Shown: positions 1 to 8,564, counted from the stretch's first letter. The stretch: DNA of 64,000 nucleotides from Psychrobacillus mangrovi (GCF_037104765.1 NZ_JBAWSY010000010.1:59134-123133); one strand, 5' to 3'. Numbers and translations are program-made. The notes: a model not told the origin generated them from the letters alone.

Positions 1-1
1 T

Positions 2-1204
2 GCGATTGTTGATTTACTTGTAAAAGCGTCACAGATCTCCTTAGAGCAGCGGACAGTCACTCATATTTCTATTCCGAAGGATTTATTTCAGAAAGAAACA
101 AGTAAGAAACCTCGAAAGCTACCGTCAGTGATAGAAGGGACAACCTCTTTCCAAATGGAAGATTTAAAAGAGGTGGCGGAAGTGATGAAATCAGCAACTA
201 AGCCAATGATTCTAGCTGGGGCGGGAGCGGCTAATGGATCTTCGTCTCTTGAAGAACTTTCAAAAATTTGGGGAGCAGGTATTTTAGTCAGTCTAGGCGG
301 TAAAGGGGTGTTTGAGGAAATGACGCCACAGCTTCTCCAAGGAATAGGAGAAGGGGGAAATCCTTATGCAGCTGAAGTCTTCAAGGAATCTGACGTTGTT
401 CTACTCGCAGGAGTGACATGGTGGCCAGAGGGGTACGTGCCGAAAAAAGCAAGGATTATTCAAATTGATACCCACTTTGAGAATGCTACTAAAAGCATTC
501 CAGTAGAAGTTGGTGTCAAAGGTAAAGTAGAACATGTTGTTCCGCTTCTCTTACAAAGCTTAGCTGACTATAAAGCGAGTTCCGAGTGGTTGTCGCGTAT
601 CGAAGAAACGAAAGGAAAATGGTCCAAACAAAACGAAGAAGAAGGTCAAAGGTCTGGTTTTCCTGTCTATCCTTCTCGCATAGTTAGAGCTATTGAAAAA
701 ACAATCGCTGAAGATGCGGTACTTACATTGGACACAGGAGATGTAACGGTTTGGTTTAACCGTAATTTCCGTCCTAATAAGCAGAGAGTTTTATTTTCCG
801 GCTATTGGCGCTCCATGGGCTTTGGACTACCAGCTGCCATTGCGGCTAAGCTTGAACAACCTGAAAAACAAGTAGTTGCTGTTGTAGGAGACGGTGGTAT
901 TGAGATGACCCTGGCTGACCTTCTAACTGCCACTCGCTATAACTTGGATATCACAGTAATCGTATTTAATAATGGCTCGTTACAAATGGAAATAGATAAA
1001 ATGCAAGCGGCTGGAGATAGAGAATTAGGAACACAACTAACGAACCCAGACTTTGTTCAAGTAGCAGAAGCTTGCGGGTGGACCGGTCTCCGTGCTGAAA
1101 CGGATAGTGAATTGGAAACAATTCTCGAACAAGCAATCAGAACAAATGGTCCGACCTTGGTTGATATTCCCACTGCTCAGGAGTTCTTTCCAGAAACAAA
1201 GTAA
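2..1204 (+). CDS. Thiamine-diphosphate-dependent enzyme (acetolactate synthase / pyruvate oxidase family), 5'-truncated by window
   Basis: The frame is open from base 2 to the stop at 1204, so the N-terminus lies outside the window; the first ATG-like codon (128) is internal. The visible part holds the end of the N-terminal pyrimidine-binding domain (HISIPKDL), the central Rossmann-like domain (SATKPMILAGAGAANGSS) and the C-terminal ThDP-binding domain with GDGGIEM followed about 25 residues later by NNGSL, the GDG-N26-NN metal/ThDP motif. Family members decarboxylate pyruvate or make acetolactate. The IPKDL stretch is more like pyruvate oxidases than IlvB, but the exact substrate cannot be told. 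A strong terminator follows. Confidence 0.85.
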   Translation, partial: AIVDLLVKASQISLEQRTVTHISIPKDLFQKETSKKPRKLPSVIEGTTSFQMEDLKEVAEVMKSATKPMILAGAGAANGSSSLEELSKIWGAGILVSLGGKGVFEEMTPQLLQGIGEGGNPYAAEVFKESDVVLLAGVTWWPEGYVPKKARIIQIDTHFENATKSIPVEVGVKGKVEHVVPLLLQSLADYKASSEWLSRIEETKGKWSKQNEEEGQRSGFPVYPSRIVRAIEKTIAEDAVLTLDTGDVTVWFNRNFRPNKQRVLFSGYWRSMGFGLPAAIAAKLEQPEKQVVAVVGDGGIEMTLADLLTATRYNLDITVIVFNNGSLQMEIDKMQAAGDRELGTQLTNPDFVQVAEACGWTGLRAETDSELETILEQAIRTNGPTLVDIPTAQEFFPETK

Positions 1205-1217
1205 ACATAAATAGAAG

Positions 1218-1250
1218 AAAGTCCTGTGTTCAACTCACACAGGACTTTTC
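1218..1250. terminator. Bidirectional intrinsic terminator
   Basis: A 12-bp stem (AAAGTCCTGTGT / ACACAGGACTTT) with a short loop and T-rich flanks sits between convergent genes and can serve both strands. Confidence 0.85.
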
Positions 1251-1262
1251 TTTATGAAAGTA

Positions 1263-1547
1263 TTACGATTCCTTCGTATTTGTAGGAACTCTTACACCGA
1301 GTCGTTCTTGTTCTTGCTCTGCTAGGATTTCGTTGTCTTCTGCATTATCACGAGTGACTTTTTGAGTAAGGATTGCCCCAACTGCCACTAATATCATTAC
1401 GGCAATATAATATCCCTTTTCATTGAGCTCTAGGTTATCTGCATTATAAAGACCAATACTAAACATGAAGACACCAGCGAATAAAGTAAAATAGGATAAT
1501 GCAGTGAATGCCATTGTATTCCGCCTTCTATATTTTCTATTGTTCAT
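1263..1547 (-). CDS. YiaA/YiaB-type two-helix membrane protein
   Basis: 94 residues. A basic N-terminus (MNNRKYRRRN) is followed by two membrane helices (about residues 13-33 and 45-65) joined by a short loop containing YNADNLELNEKGYY, then an acidic, Gln-rich tail. This matches the YiaAB two-helix family of small inner-membrane proteins, whose function is unknown. The gene stands alone, convergent with the upstream enzyme and sharing its terminator. The ribosome site AGGAAGAAGGGAG precedes the ATG. Confidence 0.75.
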   Translation of the reverse strand: MNNRKYRRRNTMAFTALSYFTLFAGVFMFSIGLYNADNLELNEKGYYIAVMILVAVGAILTQKVTRDNAEDNEILAEQEQERLGVRVPTNTKES

Positions 1548-1622
1548 AAAAAACTCCCTTCTTCCTTTCTAATATATATTCAGAAGTAAGGAAAAATTAC
1601 CCTTTAACTTTAATTTGCAGGC

Positions 1623-2405
1623 TTATATATTTTCGATTAATTCCTTTAAGTATGGACCAGCCGTAATCATCTTCGCTCCATACCAAAACATCTCTCCATC
1701 TACTAAAATAATTTTCGTATTCGGAAGAAAGTCCTGGAACTCAGCTATATGTTTTTCTTGGAATGGAAAAGGCTCAGAAGCTAATAAAAGAACGTCGAGG
1801 TTTGACTTTGCAAATTCCTCCTTTGTCACTGAAGGATACCTGGAACCAACTTTCTCAAATGGATTATGGAAACCTAGCGTATAAAGAACATCATTAATAT
1901 AGGTGGTTCCACCAACAACCATATAAGGTTTTCGCCAAATGGCGTAAGCAGCTTTTTTTATATTGCCAACAGGTGTAGCGGGGAATGAAGCTTTACATGA
2001 AGCGATGATCTCATCTGCTTTCTGTTCTTTATTGGTCAGCAATCCCAAAGTTTTTATAAAACGATAGGCATCTTTGATTGACTGTACTTCTAAGACAAAA
2101 ACTGGTGCAATTTTTTCTAAGGCTTGCACGATTTCTTTCGTATTTTCTTCCTTTTCAGCAAGAATCAAATCTGGTTGTAATCCACGTATTTTTTCCTCAT
2201 TTACTTCTTTTGTCCCACCGACAATTTCTACTTTATCTACAGTCTTTTTAGGGAAAATACAATATTTTGTACGTCCAATTATTTCATTATCTAAACCTAA
2301 AGCAAATAGTGTTTCCGTAATAGCAGGGCAAATAGAAACAATACGCTTTGGAGGAGCAGTAATTTTCACTTCTCTTCCAAGATGATCATTTAATAGTTGT
2401 GACAT
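1623..2405 (-). CDS. BtuF-like helical-backbone metal/cobalamin-binding protein without signal peptide
   Basis: 260 residues. The protein starts MSQLLNDHLGREVKI and goes straight into the class III periplasmic-binding fold (RIVSICPAITETLFALG near residues 21-37, LQPDLILAE near 96-104, GTTYINDVLYTLG near 166-178). Relatives with this fold bind cobalamin, haem or iron-siderophores outside the cell. Here there is no signal peptide or lipobox, so the protein should be cytoplasmic. No permease or ATPase gene is adjacent and no cobalamin riboswitch was seen upstream. It may scavenge or sense a corrinoid; ligand unknown. Start ATG is supported by AGGAGAAG a few bases upstream. Confidence 0.75.
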   Translation of the reverse strand: MSQLLNDHLGREVKITAPPKRIVSICPAITETLFALGLDNEIIGRTKYCIFPKKTVDKVEIVGGTKEVNEEKIRGLQPDLILAEKEENTKEIVQALEKIAPVFVLEVQSIKDAYRFIKTLGLLTNKEQKADEIIASCKASFPATPVGNIKKAAYAIWRKPYMVVGGTTYINDVLYTLGFHNPFEKVGSRYPSVTKEEFAKSNLDVLLLASEPFPFQEKHIAEFQDFLPNTKIILVDGEMFWYGAKMITAGPYLKELIENI

Positions 2406-2471
2406 TTTACTTCTCCTATTCTATTAAAATTAAGAAAGCTTATAATGCTATACTTCAATATCGGACGAAAA

Positions 2472-2528
2472 TTGTCCTTTAAAATCTTACTTTCCTATTC
2501 TATCAAGTAATTTATGCAAGCGCTTGCA
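2472..2528 (+). promoter_or_regulatory. Candidate promoter with cre-like / LacI-type operator
   Basis: A perfect 14-bp palindrome TGCAAGCGCTTGCA at 2515-2528 fits the catabolite-responsive consensus TGNAANCGNWNNCA and generic LacI-family operators. A possible -35 (TTGTCC, 2472-2477) and -10 (TATTCT, 2496-2501) with 18-bp spacing lie just upstream, placing the operator over the start of transcription. This predicts CcpA or a MalR-like repressor acting on the glucosidase-kinase operon. The palindrome is clear; the promoter boxes are weak. Confidence 0.65.
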
Positions 2529-2589
2529 TTATCGTTGTAGAAAGATTAGAATATTTCTAACACTTGGTAAATATGGGATGGTGAAAGTA

Positions 2590-4290
2590 ATGGAGCCTTG
2601 GTGGAAACGGAGTATCGTATATCAGATTTATCCTAGGAGTTTTATGGATTCTAATGGAGACGGGATCGGTGATTTGCAAGGTATTATCTCCAAAATAGAT
2701 TACTTGAAGAACCTCGGTATAGATGTTATTTGGTTAAGTCCAGTCTATGATTCTCCGAATGATGACAATGGCTATGATATTCGTAATTATCAAGCGATTA
2801 TGCAAGAGTTTGGAACGATGCAAGATTTGGAACAACTGATTGAGGAAGCGAAACAAAGAGGGATTCGAATTGTTATGGACCTTGTAGTCAATCATACATC
2901 AGATGAACATGCATGGTTTGTCGAATCACGTTCCTCGAAGGATTCCGGTTATCGTGATTATTATATTTGGAGAGAAGGTAAGGAAGAACAGCCTCCAAAT
3001 AATTGGGGTTCTATTTTTTCTGGCTCCGCATGGGAAATGGATGATAAGACCGATTCTTATTATTTGCATTTATTTTCGAAAAAACAGCCTGATTTGAACT
3101 GGGAACACGGGCCTCTTCGAAATGAGATCTTTGATATGATGAAGTTTTGGTTAGAAAAAGGAATTGGCGGCTTCCGGATGGATGTTATTAATTTTATTTC
3201 AAAAGACGAGAAGCTCCCTAACGGAACGATTCACGATGAACAAATGTATGGCGATGGAAGTGCTTATTTTATGAATGGTCCAAAAATCCATACATATCTA
3301 CGGGAAATGAATGAAAAGGTTCTGAATCATTATGATGTGTTAACTGTTGGCGAAATGCCCGGCGCTTCTCCTGAGGATGCTCAAATTTATACAGATCCAG
3401 ACAACCAAGAAGTGAATATGATCTTTACATTTGAGCATATGAATTTAGATAGTGGCCCTAATGAAAAATGGGATGTTCGCCCGTTAGACTTGGTAGCATT
3501 AAAACGAAACTTTGAAAAATGGCAGCTTGCGCTTCATGAAGTAGGGTGGAACAGTTTATATTGGAATAATCATGACCAACCACGAGTCGTTTCTCGCTTT
3601 GGGGAAGATGGTGCATATCGAGAATTATCCGCTAAAATGTTGGCAATTTGTCTTCATTTGCTCCAAGGGACGCCCTATATTTATCAAGGGGAAGAGATTG
3701 GGATGACCAATGTGAAGTTTGATAGTTTAAGTGATTATCGTGATATTGAAACGCTTAATATGTACAAGGAAAAGCGCCAACAGGGGATTGCTCATGAAGC
3801 AATTATGTCTAGTATTTATGCAAAAGGTAGAGATAATGCTCGAACTCCTATGCAATGGGCACCAGACGGCGGCTTTACAACCGGGACACCATGGATTCGG
3901 ATGAATACCAATACTACTTTTATTAACGTAGAACAAGCGCTTGCGAACGAATCATCGATTTTTTATACCTATCAAAAGCTCATACAATTAAGAAAAAAAC
4001 ATGCTATTATCACGCATGGAAGCTTTCAATTATTATTGCCTGATCACCCAGACCTCTTTGTGTACAAACGACAAACAGACGAAGAAGAATGGTTAATTGT
4101 AAACAATTTTTCAGATAGACCGAACCAACTTGTATGGAAGGAATTCGTTCCTCATTCCAAAGGTAACGTTATGATTTCTAACTATGAATCTCTTAAAATA
4201 GAGGGAGATATTGTGGAAGTACGTCCTTACGAGTCATTTGTGCTCGCTTTTGAAAGGAGAAAGTCAATTGAAGAAAGTACTTGGAGTTGA
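2590..4290 (+). CDS. GH13 alpha-glucosidase (oligo-1,6-glucosidase type)
   Basis: About 566 residues from ATG 2590; the in-frame TTG at 2524 lies inside the cre-like palindrome and is unlikely. It hydrolyses short alpha-glucosides (isomaltose/maltose type) in the cytoplasm. GH13 motifs are in order: QIYPRSFMDSNGDGIGDL at the N-terminus, DLVVNHTSD, GFRMDVIN (nucleophile Asp), VGEMPG (acid/base Glu) and WNNHDQPR (transition-state Asp). Length is normal for the family. The next gene, a ROK sugar kinase, overlaps its 3' end by 23 bp, so released glucose is probably phosphorylated at once. Trehalose-6-phosphate hydrolases are close relatives and cannot be fully excluded. Confidence 0.88.
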   Translation: MEPWWKRSIVYQIYPRSFMDSNGDGIGDLQGIISKIDYLKNLGIDVIWLSPVYDSPNDDNGYDIRNYQAIMQEFGTMQDLEQLIEEAKQRGIRIVMDLVVNHTSDEHAWFVESRSSKDSGYRDYYIWREGKEEQPPNNWGSIFSGSAWEMDDKTDSYYLHLFSKKQPDLNWEHGPLRNEIFDMMKFWLEKGIGGFRMDVINFISKDEKLPNGTIHDEQMYGDGSAYFMNGPKIHTYLREMNEKVLNHYDVLTVGEMPGASPEDAQIYTDPDNQEVNMIFTFEHMNLDSGPNEKWDVRPLDLVALKRNFEKWQLALHEVGWNSLYWNNHDQPRVVSRFGEDGAYRELSAKMLAICLHLLQGTPYIYQGEEIGMTNVKFDSLSDYRDIETLNMYKEKRQQGIAHEAIMSSIYAKGRDNARTPMQWAPDGGFTTGTPWIRMNTNTTFINVEQALANESSIFYTYQKLIQLRKKHAIITHGSFQLLLPDHPDLFVYKRQTDEEEWLIVNNFSDRPNQLVWKEFVPHSKGNVMISNYESLKIEGDIVEVRPYESFVLAFERRKSIEESTWS

Positions 4291-5164
4291 CATTGGAGGA
4301 ACAAAAATACGGTTAGGTGTTGTAAATGAAACTGGTAAAGTTTTATCAGATACAACAATTCCAACTATTTTACCGTTATATCCTTATTTAGAAGAACAAG
4401 TTTTAAAGATGATTGAAAATTTTCCTGATATATCGGGTATCGGAATTGGTACTAGAGGAATGGTCGATGCCAAAACAGGAGTTGTCACTTTTGAAACGGA
4501 GCTGGAAGGATGGCAAGGAACCCCTGTAAAAGCTCAGCTAGAGGCAGCAACAAGTTTACGTGTAGAGATTAACAATGACGCAAATTGCGCTGCGCTAGCA
4601 GAAGGCAGACTTGGTGTAGCGAAAGACTACGAAAGAGTAGTTTGTTTAACGGTAGGAACTAAACTGGGAGGCGGCTTCGTTTTTGGTGGAAATGTCGAGA
4701 ACGGAGTACATGGTGGTGCAGGAGAGGTTGGTCACTTGATATTGTATCCACATGGATTGCTATGTGGCTGTGGTAGACAGGGCTGCAGTGAGCAATATGT
4801 TTCTGGTACTGCATTAAAGAGATTGATTGACGAGGAAAATGTCATCGATCCAAATACAGGAGAATTGGTAATAGCTCATAATTTGTTTCGTTTGGCATCT
4901 TCAGGACTCCCAAGTGCTGTAACAGTTCGGGAGCGATTTCTTTCGGATTTTGCCATTGTCATATCTAATCTACAAGCAGTGTTAGATATGGATTGCGTTG
5001 TAATCGGCGGAGGGGTTGCAGATTCGGCCGATGATTGGTGGGAGGGTCTTCTTGCAAAAGTGGAGCCACTGAAACTAAAACCATTTGAGATAAAGCGTGC
5101 AAGTTTCGGAAATGAAGCAGGAATGCTTGGAGCGGCTATGCTTGTAATGGATGATACAATTTAA
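4268..5164 (+). CDS. ROK-family glucokinase-like sugar kinase
   Basis: 298 residues from TTG 4268, chosen because AGGAG lies 8 nt upstream (4255-4259) and the protein then begins at the conserved KKVLGVDIGGTKIRLG phosphate motif. ROK signatures follow: INNDANCAALAEG, GGAGEVGHL (metal/sugar-binding Glu-His) and the zinc motif CGCGRQGCSEQYVSG. It is predicted to phosphorylate glucose or a similar hexose with ATP in the cytoplasm. The 23-bp overlap with the alpha-glucosidase gene indicates translational coupling in one sugar-use operon. ROK transcription repressors carry an N-terminal helix-turn-helix; none is present here, so the kinase role is favoured. Confidence 0.85.
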   Translation: MKKVLGVDIGGTKIRLGVVNETGKVLSDTTIPTILPLYPYLEEQVLKMIENFPDISGIGIGTRGMVDAKTGVVTFETELEGWQGTPVKAQLEAATSLRVEINNDANCAALAEGRLGVAKDYERVVCLTVGTKLGGGFVFGGNVENGVHGGAGEVGHLILYPHGLLCGCGRQGCSEQYVSGTALKRLIDEENVIDPNTGELVIAHNLFRLASSGLPSAVTVRERFLSDFAIVISNLQAVLDMDCVVIGGGVADSADDWWEGLLAKVEPLKLKPFEIKRASFGNEAGMLGAAMLVMDDTI

Positions 5165-5167
5165 TAG

Positions 5168-5206
5168 AAAAAACGTTTTGTCCATTGGGGTCAAAACGTT
5201 TTTTAT
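5168..5206 (+). terminator. Intrinsic terminator of glucosidase-kinase operon
   Basis: A 13-bp stem (AAAAAACGTTTTG / CAAAACGTTTTTT) with a 10-nt loop ends in a T run four bases after the stop codon. Confidence 0.85.
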
Positions 5207-5210
5207 TTGA

Positions 5211-5420
5211 AATCGGATGGTCTACTCGAATAATCGGATGGCTAAGTAGTAAAATCGGATGGTTTACTCGAATAATCGGATGGTTAAGCAGTAGAATCGG
5301 ATGGTTCACTCGAATAATCGGTTGGCTAAGCAGTATAATCGGATGGTTCACTCGAATAATCGGATGGCTAAGCAGTAAAAACGGATGGTTCAACCAAATA
5401 ATCGGAGGGTCTATTCTCTT
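5211..5420. repeat. 21-bp tandem array, AATCGGAT core, 10 units
   Basis: Ten units begin with AATCGGATGG or a close variant at 5211, 5232, 5253, 5274, 5295, 5316, 5337, 5358, 5379 and 5400, an exact 21-bp period. Two unit types alternate (tails like TTCACTCGAAT and CTAAGCAGTAA), giving a 42-bp higher-order repeat. The array fills the space between two convergent terminators. Because 21 is a multiple of three, both strands carry open frames here, but these encode only repeated low-complexity peptides and lack ribosome sites. Confidence 0.92.
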
Positions 5421-5431
5421 CTCCTTCCAAC

Positions 5432-5476
5432 AAAAAAGTAGTGCAAACCATTTATTTGGTTTACACTACTTTTTTT
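5432..5476. terminator. Intrinsic terminator overlapping pgi stop
   Basis: A long hairpin (AAAAAGTAGTG plus CAAACCA paired with TGGTTTACACTACTTTTT) covers the minus-strand stop codon of pgi and is flanked by A and T runs on both sides. Confidence 0.85.
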
Positions 5477-6755
5477 AATAGCCAGGTTTATTTAGAATCT
5501 TAAACATATTCGTTTTATAACCTTCTACTCCTGGTTGGTTAAATGGATTGATGTCGAATAAGTATGCACTATACGCACAGGCAATCATATAAAAATATAA
5601 CAAGTGGCCAAGATGCTGCTCATCAAGTTGATCCATTGTAATTGTAACCTGAGGCACACCGCCCTGGAGATGCGCAGATGCTGTTGCTTCATGACAAGCT
5701 GCGTTAAACTCGTGTAGTGTTAGACCACTTAAGTAGTTCAGTTCATCCCCGTCATTTTCTGCTTCAAAAACAGTCAAATCAACTGGAGTTTTTTCAACCA
5801 TCAAAAATGTTTCGAACAACATACGTTTACCATCTTGAATGTATTGTCCTAAAGAATGCAAATCTGTTGAATATGAAACAGACGAAGGGAAGATTCCTTT
5901 CCCTTCTTTTCCTTCACTTTCTCCGAATAATTGCTTCCACCATTCTTGTACATATTTCAACTTTTCGTCAAAAGTTGCCAAGATTTCGACAGGATAGCCT
6001 GCATCATATAAATGCTTTCGGATAACGGCATATTGAATAGCACGATTGGATTTTGTATCGAATTTACCAAATTCCTGTTCTGCTATTTTTGCGCCGTTGA
6101 TTAGTTGATCAATATCAAAACCAGCAGCTGCAATCGGTAACAAGCCAACCGCAGTCAAAACAGAATAGCGTCCTCCAATACTATCTGGAACGACATAACG
6201 TTGATATCCTTTATTAACAGCGAGTGTACGCAAGGCGCCTTTTTCTTCATCAGTCGTGACAATGATACGTTTGGCAGCTTGATCTCCATATCGTTTTTCC
6301 ATATACTGTTGTAAAAAACGGAATGCGATAGCAGGTTCTGATGTCGTTCCTGATTTTGAAATGACGTTTATCGTAACCTCTTTATCATCTAAATATGTCA
6401 TTAATTGCTTTAAATATTCACCACTTACTAAGTGTCCCGCAAAAATTACTTCTATATCTTTAGATTGTTGAAATGGTGTAGATAAAGCTTCTATTACTGC
6501 TTTTGATCCTAAGTAGGATCCTCCAATACCTATTACAACTAATACATCGGAATTTGAGCGAATACGGTTAGCAGTTTCTTTAATATCGTCCAGAAAATCT
6601 TGGCTAAGAGTACTTGGCCAATCTAACCAACCTAAAAAATCTGCACCTTTTGAAGATTTAGAATGAATTCCTTTATGTATTGCTTCCAATTTGTTTTCCA
6701 ACTCAGGTGTAAGGAGCTCAAGGTAGTCTCCTGAATAGCTTAGAGAAATATTCAT
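5475..6755 (-). CDS. pgi: Glucose-6-phosphate isomerase
   Basis: 426 residues, slightly shorter than the roughly 450 usual in Bacillota. It interconverts glucose-6-phosphate and fructose-6-phosphate in glycolysis. Visible signatures are VIGIGGSYLGSKAVIEAL near residue 75, VISKSGTTSEPAIAFR near 135 (phosphate-binding SGTT), GGRYSVLTAVG near 200, the catalytic region FGESEGKEGKGIFP and the C-terminal NPFNQPGVEGYK with its catalytic Lys. The start ATG has AAAGGAG upstream. It lies opposite the sugar kinase operon that would supply its substrate, but is transcribed separately. Confidence 0.95.
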   Translation of the reverse strand: MNISLSYSGDYLELLTPELENKLEAIHKGIHSKSSKGADFLGWLDWPSTLSQDFLDDIKETANRIRSNSDVLVVIGIGGSYLGSKAVIEALSTPFQQSKDIEVIFAGHLVSGEYLKQLMTYLDDKEVTINVISKSGTTSEPAIAFRFLQQYMEKRYGDQAAKRIIVTTDEEKGALRTLAVNKGYQRYVVPDSIGGRYSVLTAVGLLPIAAAGFDIDQLINGAKIAEQEFGKFDTKSNRAIQYAVIRKHLYDAGYPVEILATFDEKLKYVQEWWKQLFGESEGKEGKGIFPSSVSYSTDLHSLGQYIQDGKRMLFETFLMVEKTPVDLTVFEAENDGDELNYLSGLTLHEFNAACHEATASAHLQGGVPQVTITMDQLDEQHLGHLLYFYMIACAYSAYLFDINPFNQPGVEGYKTNMFKILNKPGY

Positions 6756-6887
6756 GCTTATCTCCTTTATACAGCATATTTTTCTATCTTTTATTTTACC
6801 ATTGTTTAGAAAATAAATCGCTCATATTGATGTTTTTCAAAGGAGAGAGAAGAAGGGCATACACCAAAAACAATTAAATTAACCAAA

Positions 6888-6921
6888 AAATCACATTCTG
6901 CTATAACGCAAAATGTGATTT
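6888..6921 (-). terminator. Intrinsic terminator of small membrane gene
   Basis: The stem AAATCACATT / AATGTGATTT is followed on the minus strand by a T-rich run. Confidence 0.7.
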
Positions 6922-6929
6922 TCTTCTTA

Positions 6930-7079
6930 TTAAAACATTGGGAAAATATATGAGATTAAGAACCAAAGAACACCGAAGAAAATAATGAGATAGGCAGCAT
7001 ATTTAATAAATGTTGCGCCTACTAAACCAGTATCTGTTTTTTCTTCTCGATGTACCTCTACACGTTTTTCTTCATCCAT
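6930..7079 (-). CDS. Small single-pass membrane protein, 49 aa
   Basis: A 49-codon frame on the minus strand. It begins MDEEKRVEVHREEKTDTG and ends in one strong membrane helix (IKYAAYLIIFFGVLWFLISY) and a short tail IFPMF. GGAGTG lies about 7 nt before the ATG and an intrinsic terminator follows the stop, so it looks like a real monocistronic gene. The charged N-terminus should be cytoplasmic. I do not recognise the family and assign no function. Confidence 0.7.
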   Translation of the reverse strand: MDEEKRVEVHREEKTDTGLVGATFIKYAAYLIIFFGVLWFLISYIFPMF

Positions 7080-7148
7080 TATTTATCACTCCATCCCTGT
7101 TTATTCTTGTAATCTACATACCCTGTAACTACTAATGTAAACAAATAA

Positions 7149-7183
7149 AGCACACAATTGGTAATCTACCAAATGTGTGCTGT
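7149..7183 (-). terminator. Terminator of PTS IIC-like gene
   Basis: AGCACACA and ATTGGTA pair with TACCAA and TGTGTGCT. A T-rich stretch follows on the minus strand. Confidence 0.7.
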
Positions 7184-7216
7184 TTAATATTACGATGTAT
7201 TATGGTGATAAAAAAA

Positions 7217-8245
7217 CTATTGAACTTCCATGTGCAAATCACCTGTTTTGGCTAATCCTCTAGTTTTTAACAAATGATAAACAGTTATAGAAATAAGAGC
7301 TGGTAAAACTACTCCTAATACAATATACATCAGGAGAACTCCTATACCTTGATTTGCCAAGATATTTAGGGGAGCAATAAAGGAATTTAGTCCAAGTCCA
7401 GCTAATGTATAAGGAACTTGAAAGTTAAAAACCAGTATCGTAATCGGTGCACAAATAACGGAAGCGAGAAATGGACCAATAACAAGACGTGGATTTTTAA
7501 CGATATTCGGAACTTGCACTTTTGGTGTTAAGAAAGACTGTGCAATATTTGCACCAAGATCGTTTTGTTTCCATGACATCGCTGTAAATCCTGCAAACTG
7601 AGCAGTACATCCAATTAATGCAGCTGCACTGGAAACAGGGTCGAGTTGTAAGGCAATTGCAATTGCTGCTGAGGAAGCAGGAGACATTAGGAAGATACTC
7701 CACACAAGTGCAATCACAATGGAACCGATAAGAGGTGAACCTGAAACAGAATTTGCAATAAAACTACTTAATGATTCTAATAGTGGAGTAGTTACTGCAG
7801 CTAAACCAACACCAGCAACACCTCCAATTAGTATGGAAGCAAATGGGATAGCTAGCATATCTAATTTTGTCTTACCGGCTATGCGTTTTCCAACCCAGAT
7901 AGCAACGATTGCAGCCAAAACTGCGCTAATCGGTTGTCCTGTAGTGAGTACCCAGGCACCATCTGCACTAAGGTGCAAAGCATTAGCACCAACAGTACTA
8001 CAAGCCATAGCACTAAATATCACTAATGTATTTCCGCCAAGTTGGTAGGCGATACCAGCTCCAATAGCAGGAGCTAACATAAGCTGTGCAGCCTTTCCAA
8101 TTACTAAAAAGCCTTCCCAACCTGTAAATGTTCCAAATGTTTCTATAAGAAGACCGATCCCTAGAGTGACAAGAACTGCATTTGCTAATCCTTGGGACCC
8201 CTTGTACATTCGGTCGATCAAATATTCTTTCGTCGACTGCTTCAT
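7217..8245 (-). CDS. PTS IIC-like membrane permease (PTS_EIIC_2 type)
   Basis: 342 residues, almost wholly hydrophobic, with about ten membrane segments. Typical family features are an N-terminal LIDRMYKGSQGLANAVLVTLGIG, several Gly-rich inter-helix turns (GGNTLVIFSAMACSTVGANA, SPASSAAIAIAL) and SWKQNDLGANIAQ. This resembles the stand-alone EIIC-like family found in Bacillota, which has no attached IIA or IIB domains. None is encoded nearby, so it may not be a working sugar PTS. It is monocistronic with a good promoter and a long leader. AGGAGG precedes the ATG by 7 nt. Confidence 0.75.
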   Translation of the reverse strand: MKQSTKEYLIDRMYKGSQGLANAVLVTLGIGLLIETFGTFTGWEGFLVIGKAAQLMLAPAIGAGIAYQLGGNTLVIFSAMACSTVGANALHLSADGAWVLTTGQPISAVLAAIVAIWVGKRIAGKTKLDMLAIPFASILIGGVAGVGLAAVTTPLLESLSSFIANSVSGSPLIGSIVIALVWSIFLMSPASSAAIAIALQLDPVSSAAALIGCTAQFAGFTAMSWKQNDLGANIAQSFLTPKVQVPNIVKNPRLVIGPFLASVICAPITILVFNFQVPYTLAGLGLNSFIAPLNILANQGIGVLLMYIVLGVVLPALISITVYHLLKTRGLAKTGDLHMEVQ

Positions 8246-8430
8246 TATGTATTCCTCCTAATATATAGTATTAAATATATTGCGAATTATTAAAAAATAA
8301 AAAGCCCTTTTCAGGACCCGCACGCAAAGCTATTGATTGGCTGTTGTCTTATTACCTTAAATAATTTCTCTAATAGCGGCTTCTTGTTGTCTTTTATTCT
8401 TGATGTCTGTTCCTCTCTTTTGAAATTGTT
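8246..8430 (-). promoter_or_regulatory. Long structured 5' leader of PTS IIC-like gene, possible attenuator
   Basis: About 180 nt separate the promoter from the start codon. On the minus strand GCTATT pairs with a distal AATAGC around an inner TTATT/AATAA hairpin. A weak GGGUCC/GGGCUU stem-loop running into a U-rich stretch follows. This layout suggests transcription attenuation, but it matches no riboswitch class I can name. Confidence 0.35.
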
Positions 8431-8433
8431 ATA

Positions 8434-8462
8434 ATATTAATATAATAATTGTTTTTAGTCAA
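8434..8462 (-). promoter_or_regulatory. SigA-type promoter of PTS IIC-like gene
   Basis: On the minus strand TTGACT (8457-8462) and TAATAT (8434-8439) are separated by 17 bp. Confidence 0.65.
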
Positions 8463-8564
8463 TATCAATTTTTTCTAAATTTTATAAAAAACATGTATGG
8501 TTACTTGGTAAATACGTACATTCAGCTTTATCATCAAGACGTATAGCAGTAATGTCCCATTTCC

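Noticed and set aside
5211..5420. Possible CRISPR array
   Set aside because: Units are contiguous at 21 bp with no unique spacers, and no cas genes are present.
5136..5478. Long open frames on both strands with Ile/Trp/His repeats
   Set aside because: They exist because the 21-bp DNA repeat is a multiple of three. They cross terminators, lack ribosome sites and have no protein-like composition.
8322..8330. ACGCAAAGC, which resembles part of a c-di-GMP-I riboswitch
   Set aside because: The GCAAACC half and the GAAA tetraloop are missing, and no gene follows in that orientation.
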